33,109 nucleotides of DNA, taken from contig VFZY01000048.1 of assembly GCA_016870915.1 (NCBI GenBank), positions 1 to 33,109 of the forward strand. The letters run 5' to 3'. Below, piece by piece: positions 12,885 through 19,990 of the stretch. Below the pieces are notes generated by a model. That model saw only the letters and a program-made list of their open reading frames with translations. It had not been told where the DNA came from and did not search any database. This stretch comes from Acidobacteriota bacterium. GTDB taxonomy: Bacteria > Acidobacteriota > Terriglobia > Bryobacterales > Bryobacteraceae. Both the position numbers and the translations under genes were made by a program. Positions within the stretch are counted from its first letter, which is position 1; every line of letters starts with the position of its first letter.

Positions 12885-13258
12885 TCTGCTTTCCGGGTCC
12901 CCGCAACGCCTCCGCCGCTGTCGCGCGAATCTCCGCATCCCCTCCGGGCGGCCCGGCGCAAATGCGGCAGTGCCGTGCCGGTGTCGCCGAATGCCGCAAG
13001 CGCGTTCGGGCGAAGGCGCGAGGCCCCAAGGGAATGGACCTCGGCGCGCAGACACGCTTCAAGTTCGCGCTGCGCATCGTCGTATTGCTGCAGCCACCCC
13101 AGCAGCATCGCGTAGTTGTACCGCGTGCCGGCGCCGTTCGGACGCAGGCGCAGCGCCGTGTCGAACGCCTGTTGCGCTTCCGCCGGCCGGTACGTCGCGG
13201 CCAGCGGGTTCGCCAGATTCCCGTGAGCGTCGGCGTGGTCTGGCTTGATACTTGACGG
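12874..13258 (-). pseudogene. decayed TPR-repeat protein remnant
   Basis: Minus-strand translation shows tetratricopeptide-repeat character spread over two frames. From about 13258 down to 13000 one frame gives IKPDHADAHGNLANPLA, then AEAQQAFDTALRLRPNG, then TRYNYAMLLGWLQQYDDAQR and ELEACLRAEVHS, all classic TPR helices. After about 12960 the pattern continues in another frame (GGDAEIRATAAEALRGPGKQ) to a stop at 12874-12876 that overlaps the 3' end of the Oar-like gene. The middle (LGASRLRPNALAAF) fits TPR poorly, so there are at least two frame changes. No start codon with a ribosome site is left, and the upstream part is replaced by the end of the permease gene. Such TPR modules mediate protein-protein contacts. 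This is the tail of a once larger gene, now broken. Confidence 0.72.
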
Positions 13259-13264
13259 CTCTTG

Positions 13265-15883
13265 TTACTCCTCCCGAAGCCCTGTGAATGAGATCGTTCG
13301 GACCATCCATCGAGCCGGCAGGTAATTCGCCAGCCAGGCCACAAGTGCCAGCACCCCGGCGACGCTGGCAAGAGTCGGTAGATCCAGTCTCACCGATCGC
13401 AGAACCTTCGACGCGCCAAATTCCGACAGGATGTACGCCAGCGCCGCGCCGGCCGTCAGGCCAATCGCCACCAGCACCATCGCCTCAGCAGCCACGCCTC
13501 GAATCAGTGAAGGCTCCGAGGCGCCCAGCACCAGCCGCATTCCGATCTCCTTCCTGCGCTGGGAAAGCAGATACGCCATGGTGGCCCCCACGCCCAACAC
13601 GGTGAGTGCCAAAGCTGTTGCCGCAAACAGGCTTAGCAGCACCAGCAATGACCGCTCCGGCACCATGGCCTGGCTCACCAACTCGCGCATGGTGCGCACT
13701 TGGGCAAGTGCAATGCTCGAGTCCAGGTTGCGCAGTCCCCGCCGGGCAGCGCCCACCGCCTCTTCGGGGTCGCCGGAGGTCCGAATCACAACGTTGGCCA
13801 GCCATGCCGGTTGCTGCAGGTGAGAGTAATACTGCTCCGGGCGCGCCTCGACGTCAAGACCCCAGTGCCGGACATTCGCCACCACACCGATCACCTCATG
13901 CCACGGCCCCGCCGAGCCACCGGGCTTGGCGCGGTGCCCCACCGCCTTGCCGTTCGGGAAATGGAGGCGCGCCGCGGCTTCATTCACCAACATCACCGGA
14001 GCGCTGCCGTCGCGATCCGCGCCGGTGAATGCGCGGCCTTCGACAAGCCGCATCCCGATCGCCTGGAAATACCCGGGGCTGACGAATCGAATGTGGGCAC
14101 GGCGCGGTTGACTCGGGTCCGGCGGCTCCACACCTTCAATCGCCAATCCGCGCCGCCCGTCCTGGCCGCTGAGAGGTAAGTGCGATGTGAGACCCACTGC
14201 CTGAACACCCGGCGCCCGCGCAATCGCGTCCAGCCATTCACTCGTCGCGGCAATCACTGCCGGTGGCTGCGCGTAGCGTTGACCGTGAAAAACAGCCTGC
14301 ATGGTGATGACGCCGTCGGGGCGAACCCCGGTGTCAACCGCGCGAAGGGCGGCAAAGGCTCGAAGCGCGAGCCCTGCCCCGCTCAGCAACACAACGGACA
14401 AGGCAACCTGAGCGGTGATCAGTGTCTGGCGGAATCGCTTGCCGCGCACGCCGCCTCCACCTTCCTTAAGCGCCGCGCTGATTCCAGACGACGCCCCGCG
14501 CCAAGCCGGAGCCAAGCCAAACACGAGTCCACAAACCAGCGAGAGCACCAGGCAGAAACTGAGGACGGTGACATTCACCGCTGCCTCGCGCAATCCGAGC
14601 AGCGGCACGTCCGCTGGCACCAGGGACTTCAGGACGGGCACTGCCGTGTAGGCGAGAGCCACGGCGGCCGCACCGCCAATCAGTCCGATGAGACCGTTCT
14701 CGCACAGCAGTTGGCGCAGAACACGCCGGCGCCCCGCGCCGATGGCAAGCCGCACGGACAGCTCACGCTCACGGGCGGCCGTTCGGGCCAGAAGCAGGTT
14801 GGCGAAGTTCGCGCATGCGATCAGGAGAACGAACCCCACAGCGGCTTGCAGGCCCAGCAAAGTACCTCGCACTTCACCCAGTAAGACCTCCCTCAGGGGC
14901 ACCACATTCGCACCGTGGCCCTTGTTCGCGGCCGGATGCTGTTGCTCAAGGCGAAGGGCGATGGCATCCATCTCCGTCTGCGCGGCAGCCAGCGAGACCG
15001 AGGGCCGCAAGCGCGCGATGACGTTCAGCATGTGGCTGCCGCGGTCGAGAGATTCCCGGTTTTGGATCACAAGCGAACTGAAAAACTCGACATCCGCCAC
15101 CGGATACGCGAAGCTCTCCGGCAGAACGCCGGCAATCGTCGCGGACTTCCCGTTGAGATTCAGCGAAGTGCCCAGCACGGAATGCGCCCCGCCCAGTCGG
15201 CGCTGCCAGAACCCGTGCGTGAGCACAGCGGCATGGTATGGCGCGCGAATGTGTTCTTCGCGGGCGAATCCGGGGCCGATTGCAAGTTTCACGCCCAGCA
15301 CAGCGAAAAACTCCGGCGACACCATGCCCCGCAGCAACTGCTCCGCGCCGTCCGGCTTTTGCCAGGTCACCACGTCGTGGATAACGGCCGACATACCCTC
15401 GAAACTCTGTACTTGATCCCGCCAGTCGAGGAAGTCCGGCACCGAGACGACATTGCGGAGATTGTTCTCCTTCGGTCTCTTTTCAAAGATCGAGACAATG
15501 CGATCGGGTTCGCCATAGGGCAGACTGCGCAGCACCACGGAGTGCACAATCGAGAAGACGGCGGTGTTGGCGCCGGCGCCCAGAGCCAGAACCGCGATCG
15601 CAGCCATGGTGAATCCCGGATTCTTACGAAGCAGCCGAAGGCCGAAACGAAGGTCTCGCGCGATGGAAGCCACGCCGTTGCCCCAGTGCGCGTCACGCAC
15701 GCTGTCCTTCACGGTCTCGATCCCCCCGGCCTCCATCACAGCGGCCCGGCGCGCCTCGTCCGGCTTCATCCCGGATTTCACGAATTGGTCGGTCCGCAGG
15801 TCCACCCAGGAGCGAATCTCCGCATCCAGGTCAGCCTCGCGCTTCGGACGGCGGATCCAGTTTCGCCACATTTTTCTGAGCAT
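13265..15883 (-). CDS. ADOP-family ABC transporter permease (FtsX/MacB type)
   Basis: An 872-residue membrane protein that matches the 'acidobacterial duplicated orphan permease' type. It has an N-terminal cytosolic prefix domain (about 1-75, with AEIRSWVDLRTDQFVKSGM and PDEARRAAVMEAGG). RDLRFGLRLLRKNPGFT precedes the first membrane helix (about 95-118), followed by a MacB-like periplasmic domain. A central FtsX block has helices (VGFVLLIACANFANLLLAR, then RELSVRLAIGAGRRRVLRQL). A second periplasmic domain and a second FtsX block (SQRRKEIGMRLVLGASEP) end the protein. No ATPase gene is adjacent, which is typical of this 'orphan' class. The gene starts 10 bp after the PadR stop and is clearly co-transcribed. 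In related proteins these blocks drive efflux or mechanotransmission; the substrate is unknown. Confidence 0.93.
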   Translation of the reverse strand: MLRKMWRNWIRRPKREADLDAEIRSWVDLRTDQFVKSGMKPDEARRAAVMEAGGIETVKDSVRDAHWGNGVASIARDLRFGLRLLRKNPGFTMAAIAVLALGAGANTAVFSIVHSVVLRSLPYGEPDRIVSIFEKRPKENNLRNVVSVPDFLDWRDQVQSFEGMSAVIHDVVTWQKPDGAEQLLRGMVSPEFFAVLGVKLAIGPGFAREEHIRAPYHAAVLTHGFWQRRLGGAHSVLGTSLNLNGKSATIAGVLPESFAYPVADVEFFSSLVIQNRESLDRGSHMLNVIARLRPSVSLAAAQTEMDAIALRLEQQHPAANKGHGANVVPLREVLLGEVRGTLLGLQAAVGFVLLIACANFANLLLARTAARERELSVRLAIGAGRRRVLRQLLCENGLIGLIGGAAAVALAYTAVPVLKSLVPADVPLLGLREAAVNVTVLSFCLVLSLVCGLVFGLAPAWRGASSGISAALKEGGGGVRGKRFRQTLITAQVALSVVLLSGAGLALRAFAALRAVDTGVRPDGVITMQAVFHGQRYAQPPAVIAATSEWLDAIARAPGVQAVGLTSHLPLSGQDGRRGLAIEGVEPPDPSQPRRAHIRFVSPGYFQAIGMRLVEGRAFTGADRDGSAPVMLVNEAAARLHFPNGKAVGHRAKPGGSAGPWHEVIGVVANVRHWGLDVEARPEQYYSHLQQPAWLANVVIRTSGDPEEAVGAARRGLRNLDSSIALAQVRTMRELVSQAMVPERSLLVLLSLFAATALALTVLGVGATMAYLLSQRRKEIGMRLVLGASEPSLIRGVAAEAMVLVAIGLTAGAALAYILSEFGASKVLRSVRLDLPTLASVAGVLALVAWLANYLPARWMVRTISFTGLREE

Positions 15884-15893
15884 GACTGCCGCC

Positions 15894-16217
15894 TCACGCC
15901 TTCAGCGCCCCGGCAATGGCCAAGGAAATCAGCGTCCAGTGCTTGGCCTCGGTTTCCAGTTGCCGGCGCCCCGGCTTGGTCAACTGATAAAACTTCGCCC
16001 TCCGGTTGTTCTCGGATTCACCCCACTCGGAGCTGAGCCATCCGGCTTCCTCCATGCGGTGCAACGCCGGAAACAATGACCCGGGCCCCACCTCGAAAGC
16101 GCCGTTCGTGATCTGGCGGATGCGAAGCGAGACGCCCAGCCCATGCAGCGGTCCCATGGACAGCGCCTTTAAAATCAGCAGGTCGAGCGTTCCCTGCAAG
16201 AGGTTGGTCTTCTTCAA
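15894..16217 (-). CDS. PadR-family transcriptional regulator (acidobacterial ADOP-linked type)
   Basis: A 107-residue regulator that starts at TTG (16215-16217) behind a strong GGAGAGG ribosome site. The winged helix comprises LLQGTLDLLILKALSMGPLH, then GLGVSLRIRQITNGAFEVGP and SLFPALHRMEEAGWLSSEW, with the wing RRAKFYQLTKPGRRQL. These are the signatures of the PadR family, which binds as a dimer to palindromic operators and usually represses. The C-terminal part is short (about 25 residues), as in the acidobacterial subgroup that is commonly paired with ADOP permeases. The ADOP gene follows on the same strand after 10 bp. Direct repeats and a palindrome overlap its promoter, so autorepression is likely; the inducing ligand is unknown. 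Confidence 0.93.
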   Translation of the reverse strand: MKKTNLLQGTLDLLILKALSMGPLHGLGVSLRIRQITNGAFEVGPGSLFPALHRMEEAGWLSSEWGESENNRRAKFYQLTKPGRRQLETEAKHWTLISLAIAGALKA

Positions 16218-16226
16218 TGTGGCCTC

Positions 16227-16267
16227 TCCTATCGCTTATCGATATGAGAGTACGAGGTTTCCTATCG
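16227..16267. promoter_or_regulatory. putative PadR operator: repeats around the promoter
   Basis: TCCTATCG occurs twice (16227-16234 and 16260-16267), 33 bp apart centre to centre, with the palindrome TATCGATA (16237-16244) between. One repeat lies in the promoter spacer and the other overlaps the ribosome-binding site. Spacing of about three helical turns suits cooperative binding by a small dimeric regulator such as PadR. Function is inferred from position. Confidence 0.4.
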
Positions 16268-16275
16268 AATGTCAA
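16247..16275 (-). promoter_or_regulatory. sigma-70 promoter of the padR-ADOP operon
   Basis: On the minus strand TTGACA (16270-16275) is followed by a 17-bp spacer and TACTCT (16247-16252), a perfect -35 with a four-of-six -10. It points at the PadR TTG start 30 bp downstream of the -10. Confidence 0.65.
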
Positions 16276-16324
16276 TAGGAGACTTGCTGGAAGGCCTGCC
16301 GTCAGTCTGGGCGCCGGCGCCCTG

Positions 16325-17488
16325 CTACCAGTCCGCGACGCTGCCGTCTTTGTGGAATACCGCCATCGTCACCTCGGGCTCCCAGGGATGCTTGGCCGCT
16401 TCCGCCTCGTTGATGTCGATGCCCAGCCCGGGCGCCGTGGGTGGCAGCACCTCACCCTGGTTGACGTTGAATCCGCCCGTCACAATGTCGTTCCGCCAAG
16501 GCACGTCGTTGCGCACCACTTCCTGAATCAGGTAGTTCGGCACCGCGAACCCGATATGAATGCTGGATGCCGTACTCACAGGACCCTGAGGATTGTGGCA
16601 CGCCACCGGAATGGAATATGTCTCCGCCATGGCAGCGATACGGCGCGTTTCGCTGATTCCACCGCAGTGGGAGACGTCGGGCTGAATGATCGAAACCGCT
16701 CGCTTCTCCAGCAGCTCGCGGAACTCCCAGCGGCCCACAAGCCGTTCGCCCGTGGCCGTCGGAAATGGCAGCGCGCGAGTCACCTCGGCCAGCGCGTCCA
16801 CGTGTTCCGGCCAGCACGGCTCCTCGTACCAGTAGAGGTTGTAGTCCGTCAGCAGGCGTCCGAACTGAATGGCCGCGGCGGCCGTTGTTCGGGCGTGGAG
16901 ATCGAGCATGATATCCACACCGTCCCCCACCGCTTCGCGCATGGCCTGGACGGCGCGCGCCGCACGCTTCATCACCGCCGGGTTCTCAATGTACTCGGCA
17001 ACCGGAACCGGCATCGACTTGAACGCCGTGAAGCCGCGCTCCACACTGGCCCGTGCCAACTCGGCGAAATGGGCCGGGTCGCCGGTGCGGTAGATGTCTT
17101 CCAGTTTGCCGCCGCCCAGGTGGTCGTAGAGCCGCAAACGGTCGCGCACTGGGCCGCCCAGCAGTTCGCAGACCGGCCGGCCCAGTTCCTTGCCTTTGAT
17201 GTCCCACAGCGCCTGATCGATGCCGCTCATCGCGGAGAACGTCACGTTGCCGCCGCGCCAGAAGTATTGGCGGTGCATCGTTTGCCAGAGATGCTCGATG
17301 CGGCGCGGGTCCTGTCCGATGAGGAGCACTGCGAGATCCTCAACGGACCCCGTCACGCCCTTCGTCTTCCACTCCAGCGTCGCCTCGCCCCAGCCGTGGA
17401 GGCCGGGCTCTGAGGTCTCCACTTTCACAAGAACCCAGTTGCGCATACGCGCATGGACGACGAGCGTCCTGATGGCGGTGATCTTCAT
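16325..17488 (-). CDS. mandelate racemase/enolase-family sugar-acid dehydratase (D-galactonate dehydratase-like)
   Basis: A 387-residue enolase-superfamily enzyme most like DgoD. The N-terminal cap contains GWGEATLEWKT and LIGQDPRRIEHLWQTMHR, then MSGIDQALWDIKGKELGRPV. The barrel carries LDLHAR (Asp196 metal ligand, His198 acid), YWYEEPCWPEH (Glu222/223), ATGERLVGRWE (Glu248), IQPDVSHCGG (Asp271) and ACHNPQGPVS (His298). These are the metal and His/Asp positions of galactonate dehydratases, which abstract the alpha-proton of an aldonic acid and eliminate water to give a 2-keto-3-deoxy acid. The exact sugar acid is uncertain: gluconate, arabinonate or rhamnonate enzymes share the fold. It lies alone on the minus strand next to a secreted unknown, and a group of sugar-type enzymes starts 630 bp away on the plus strand. 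Confidence 0.85.
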   Translation of the reverse strand: MKITAIRTLVVHARMRNWVLVKVETSEPGLHGWGEATLEWKTKGVTGSVEDLAVLLIGQDPRRIEHLWQTMHRQYFWRGGNVTFSAMSGIDQALWDIKGKELGRPVCELLGGPVRDRLRLYDHLGGGKLEDIYRTGDPAHFAELARASVERGFTAFKSMPVPVAEYIENPAVMKRAARAVQAMREAVGDGVDIMLDLHARTTAAAAIQFGRLLTDYNLYWYEEPCWPEHVDALAEVTRALPFPTATGERLVGRWEFRELLEKRAVSIIQPDVSHCGGISETRRIAAMAETYSIPVACHNPQGPVSTASSIHIGFAVPNYLIQEVVRNDVPWRNDIVTGGFNVNQGEVLPPTAPGLGIDINEAEAAKHPWEPEVTMAVFHKDGSVADW

Positions 17489-17501
17489 GTTGGAATGCGT
17501 T

Positions 17502-18080
17502 CTACTTGCCCGAGTGAGCTTCCTTCAGACGCGCCGCCAGACGGGCGGCCGTGCGGTCCAGTTCATCCGGCGTCGTGTTCTTCGGCCGTTCGTAAATGCT
17601 CCACAGGACGCGGCGGGAGCGGCGGTCCACCAGAAACGTGGTCCCTTTCGCGCGGTTGAAGTTGGAGACACGTGGTGGCGCGGCGTCTACCGGCGCAATG
17701 ACGGGGGCGTCGCCGTCTTTGGCCGCCTTTGTGTCGGAGGCTTCGGTCTTCTTGGCGGAGTCCTCCGCGGCCTTGCTTGCAGCTTCGGCGGCCTTCGCCT
17801 GCTCTTGTTCAGCCTTTTCGCGTTCCGCCTTCTCAATCGCGTCGAAGCGGACCTGCAGCGCCTCCCCAATGCGGTCAGAGAAAAACGCGTCCGCGCGCTC
17901 CGGGTCGGTGACAATCTGGAACAGGCCCAGCCGCGTGAGATGGTTCGCCAGGTACTGGTCAAAGCCGTTCGACATGGGGAGAATGTAGACCGATTGCACG
18001 CTGCTAAGGTCGGCATTCGGCGCCGCTATGGCGGTGGCGGCCGCGAGCGGGATGAGGAGGAGTGGAACCAGGGATCTCAC
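17502..18080 (-). CDS. secreted protein of unknown function with Ala/Glu/Lys-rich coiled coil
   Basis: A 192-residue protein starting at GTG (18078-18080). A clear signal peptide (SLVPLLLIPLAAATAIAAP) predicts export to the periplasm; there is no lipobox Cys. Residues 24-75 form a compact domain (SVYILPMSNGFDQYLANHLT, ADAFFSDRIGEALQ). Residues 80-125 are a highly charged Ala/Glu/Lys-rich helix. The C-terminal part has a NFNRAKGTTFLVDRRSRRVL segment and ends in an amphipathic helix. The C-terminal pattern recalls small periplasmic proteins that combine a nucleotide-free fold with low complexity, but I recognise no named family. It ends 13 bp before the dehydratase gene, so the two may share a transcript. 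Divergent from it, the Gfo/Idh/MocA gene starts only 38 bp away, leaving a compact shared promoter zone. Confidence 0.75.
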   Translation of the reverse strand: MRSLVPLLLIPLAAATAIAAPNADLSSVQSVYILPMSNGFDQYLANHLTRLGLFQIVTDPERADAFFSDRIGEALQVRFDAIEKAEREKAEQEQAKAAEAASKAAEDSAKKTEASDTKAAKDGDAPVIAPVDAAPPRVSNFNRAKGTTFLVDRRSRRVLWSIYERPKNTTPDELDRTAARLAARLKEAHSGK

Positions 18081-18118
18081 GTACTCATAATAACGCCGCG
18101 TGATAAACTCGCGAATTC

Positions 18119-19063
18119 GTGAGCAAGGTACGGATCGGTTTCATCGGCGCGGGATACATCGCGGGGGTTCACAGGAGCAGCCTGGCGGCGGATGATCGGG
18201 TTGAGATCACCGCCGTCTATGATACGGAGCTCACCCGCGGCGGTAGTCTCGCGGTGCCGGGTCTCAGCGAGCTGTTAGACCGCGTCGACGCTGTTTACAT
18301 CACGGCTCCCAACACCTCACATGCCAGGCTGGCGCTCGAATGCATTGAAGCCGGCCGGCACGTGTTCTGTGAGAAGCCTCTGGCCACGTCGATGGAGGAT
18401 GCCCGCCAGGTGTTGACCGCCGCCCGGCAATCGAAAAGCGTGTTTCAGGTGGGATTCAACCGGCGGTTCGCCAAGGTCTACAAGCGGCTGCGAGAGGTGA
18501 TCCTGGCGCGGCCGGCCCGTTGCGCACACGTGAAGATGAATCGCGGCGAGTTGCTGAAGCCATCTTGGACCGCGGACCGGAGCGTCACCGGCGGCTTCCT
18601 GTTCGAAACGCCAATCCACATGTTCGACATGATGCGATTCCAGTTCGGCGAAGTGGCCGCGGTCACGGCCCGGCAGAGCCGCACGGATGACTTCTCCCTC
18701 CTGGTTGAGTTCGCAAGCGGACTGCATGCGACCTTCGTCACGTCGGCCCACGCTAGCTGGTACTTCCCTTATGAAAGGCTGGAGGTGTTCGGCGAGTACT
18801 GCACGGTGGAGACGCTTGAGATGGAGAGGATCGCCTACCGGCTGGATCTGGCCGCTGAGACAATCAGCGAGGACTTTTCGGCCTATCCCATGGAAGAGCG
18901 CTTCGGGTTCGCCGAAGAGGACCGCCTGTTTGTGGATGCCGTACTCGGCCACCGGGAGCCTGCCGTCACTGCCCTGGACGGCTACCGCGCCGTCGAACTG
19001 GCGTCTGCCACCTATGAGAGCGCGCGCCTTGGATGCCGCGTTGAGATTCCCATGCTGCCGTGA
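18119..19063 (+). CDS. Gfo/Idh/MocA-family NAD(P)-dependent oxidoreductase
   Basis: A 314-residue protein starting at GTG (18119). The N-terminal Rossmann fold has GFIGAGYIAG (about 7-16) for NAD(P), VDAVYITAPNTSHA, and the family hallmark GRHVFCEKPLATS with Glu85-Lys86-Pro87 near the active site. The C-terminal half is the mixed beta-sheet substrate domain with ETPIHMFDMMRF, whose His167 and Asp170 lie where relatives have the catalytic acid/base. Members oxidise or reduce sugars, inositols or their derivatives in the cytosol; the substrate cannot be read from the sequence. It is followed after 18 bp by a Tat-type TIM-barrel protein and then an amidohydrolase, on the same strand, forming a probable operon for carbohydrate turnover. 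Confidence 0.92.
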   Translation: MSKVRIGFIGAGYIAGVHRSSLAADDRVEITAVYDTELTRGGSLAVPGLSELLDRVDAVYITAPNTSHARLALECIEAGRHVFCEKPLATSMEDARQVLTAARQSKSVFQVGFNRRFAKVYKRLREVILARPARCAHVKMNRGELLKPSWTADRSVTGGFLFETPIHMFDMMRFQFGEVAAVTARQSRTDDFSLLVEFASGLHATFVTSAHASWYFPYERLEVFGEYCTVETLEMERIAYRLDLAAETISEDFSAYPMEERFGFAEEDRLFVDAVLGHREPAVTALDGYRAVELASATYESARLGCRVEIPMLP

Positions 19064-19081
19064 CAGTGTACCCTGGGTAGC

Positions 19082-19990
19082 ATGAACATCTCACGCAGGG
19101 GACTTTGGGCCGCGGGTGCCGGTCTGGCACTGGGCGGCCGGGCGAGTGCCGCTGAAGAGAAGAAACGCATCCGTTTGGCCGTGTCGACGTACTCGTACTG
19201 GCACTTTAGAACCGAGAAGTACCCCATCGAGAAGGTGATTGAACACGCTGCCCGCCTGGGCTTTGAAGGTGTCGAGATCCTGCACCGCCAGATGGCCAGT
19301 GAGACCCCCGAATACATCGCCAACCTCAAGCAGCTTGCGTTCCGGCACGGTCTGTCGTTCCCCATGCTCTCCATTCATCAGGACTTCGTGTCGCCGAAGG
19401 AAGAGGAGCGCGCCAAGCACATCGCCCACACACGGCACTGCATTGAACTCGCGGCGCAGTTGGGCTGCGGGGCCATCCGGCTGAATTCGGGGCGTTGGAA
19501 GACCATCCCCAGCTTCAATGATCTGATGAAGGTGAAGGGGAATGAGCCGCCGCTTGCGGGCTACGCCGAGTCCGATGCTGTGAAGTGGTGCGTCGACTCG
19601 ATCCGCGAATGCCTGCCGTGGTCCCAGAAGTACGGTGTCATGATGGCGCTGGAAAATCACTGGGGCCTGACGACAAAGACCGAGACCCTGCTTGAGATCT
19701 GGCGCGCCGTGAATTCGCCCTGGCTCGGTATCAACATGGATACCGGGAACTTCCCCGGCGAGCCGTACCCCGAAATCGAGAAGCTGGCGCCTCATGCCAC
19801 CATCGTGCAGGCGAAGACCTACTACGGCGGCGGCGAGTGGTATACCCTGAACCTCGACTATCCCCGCATCGCGGCCACCCTGCGGAAAGCCGGCTTTGGC
19901 GGCTGGGTTTCGCTTGAGATGGAAGGCAAGGAAGCACCCGAAGGGGCAGTGGAAAAGAGCCTTGCCGTGTTGCGCTCCGCATTCGCCTGA
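19082..19990 (+). CDS. Tat-exported sugar phosphate isomerase/epimerase-like TIM-barrel protein
   Basis: A 302-residue protein with a twin-arginine leader ([18 protein letters not shown], Ala-rich cleavage site near residue 23), so it is probably exported folded to the periplasm. The mature part is the xylose-isomerase/AP-endonuclease-2 TIM barrel: [24 protein letters not shown], then [14 protein letters not shown]. Candidate metal ligands are Glu191 in MALENHWG, Asp220 in INMDTGNF and Glu279 in VSLEMEG. Such proteins isomerise or epimerise sugars, or act as 3-keto-sugar enzymes together with Gfo/Idh/MocA oxidoreductases. Its stop overlaps the start of the next gene by one base (TGATGG), so translation is coupled. 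The leader sets it apart from cytosolic relatives. Confidence 0.9.
   Translation: MNISRRGLWAAGAGLALGGRASAAEEKKRIRLAVSTYSYWHFRTEKYPIEKVIEHAARLGFEGVEILHRQMASETPEYIANLKQLAFRHGLSFPMLSIHQDFVSPKEEERAKHIAHTRHCIELAAQLGCGAIRLNSGRWKTIPSFNDLMKVKGNEPPLAGYAESDAVKWCVDSIRECLPWSQKYGVMMALENHWGLTTKTETLLEIWRAVNSPWLGINMDTGNFPGEPYPEIEKLAPHATIVQAKTYYGGGEWYTLNLDYPRIAATLRKAGFGGWVSLEMEGKEAPEGAVEKSLAVLRSAFA

Noticed and set aside
16799-16812. CACGTG-containing sequences elsewhere (for example near 16800, 18360, 20876, 26000) as extra parS sites
   Set aside because: Only the central six bases agree; the flanking arms do not match GTT...AAC on both sides, and they lie inside coding sequence.
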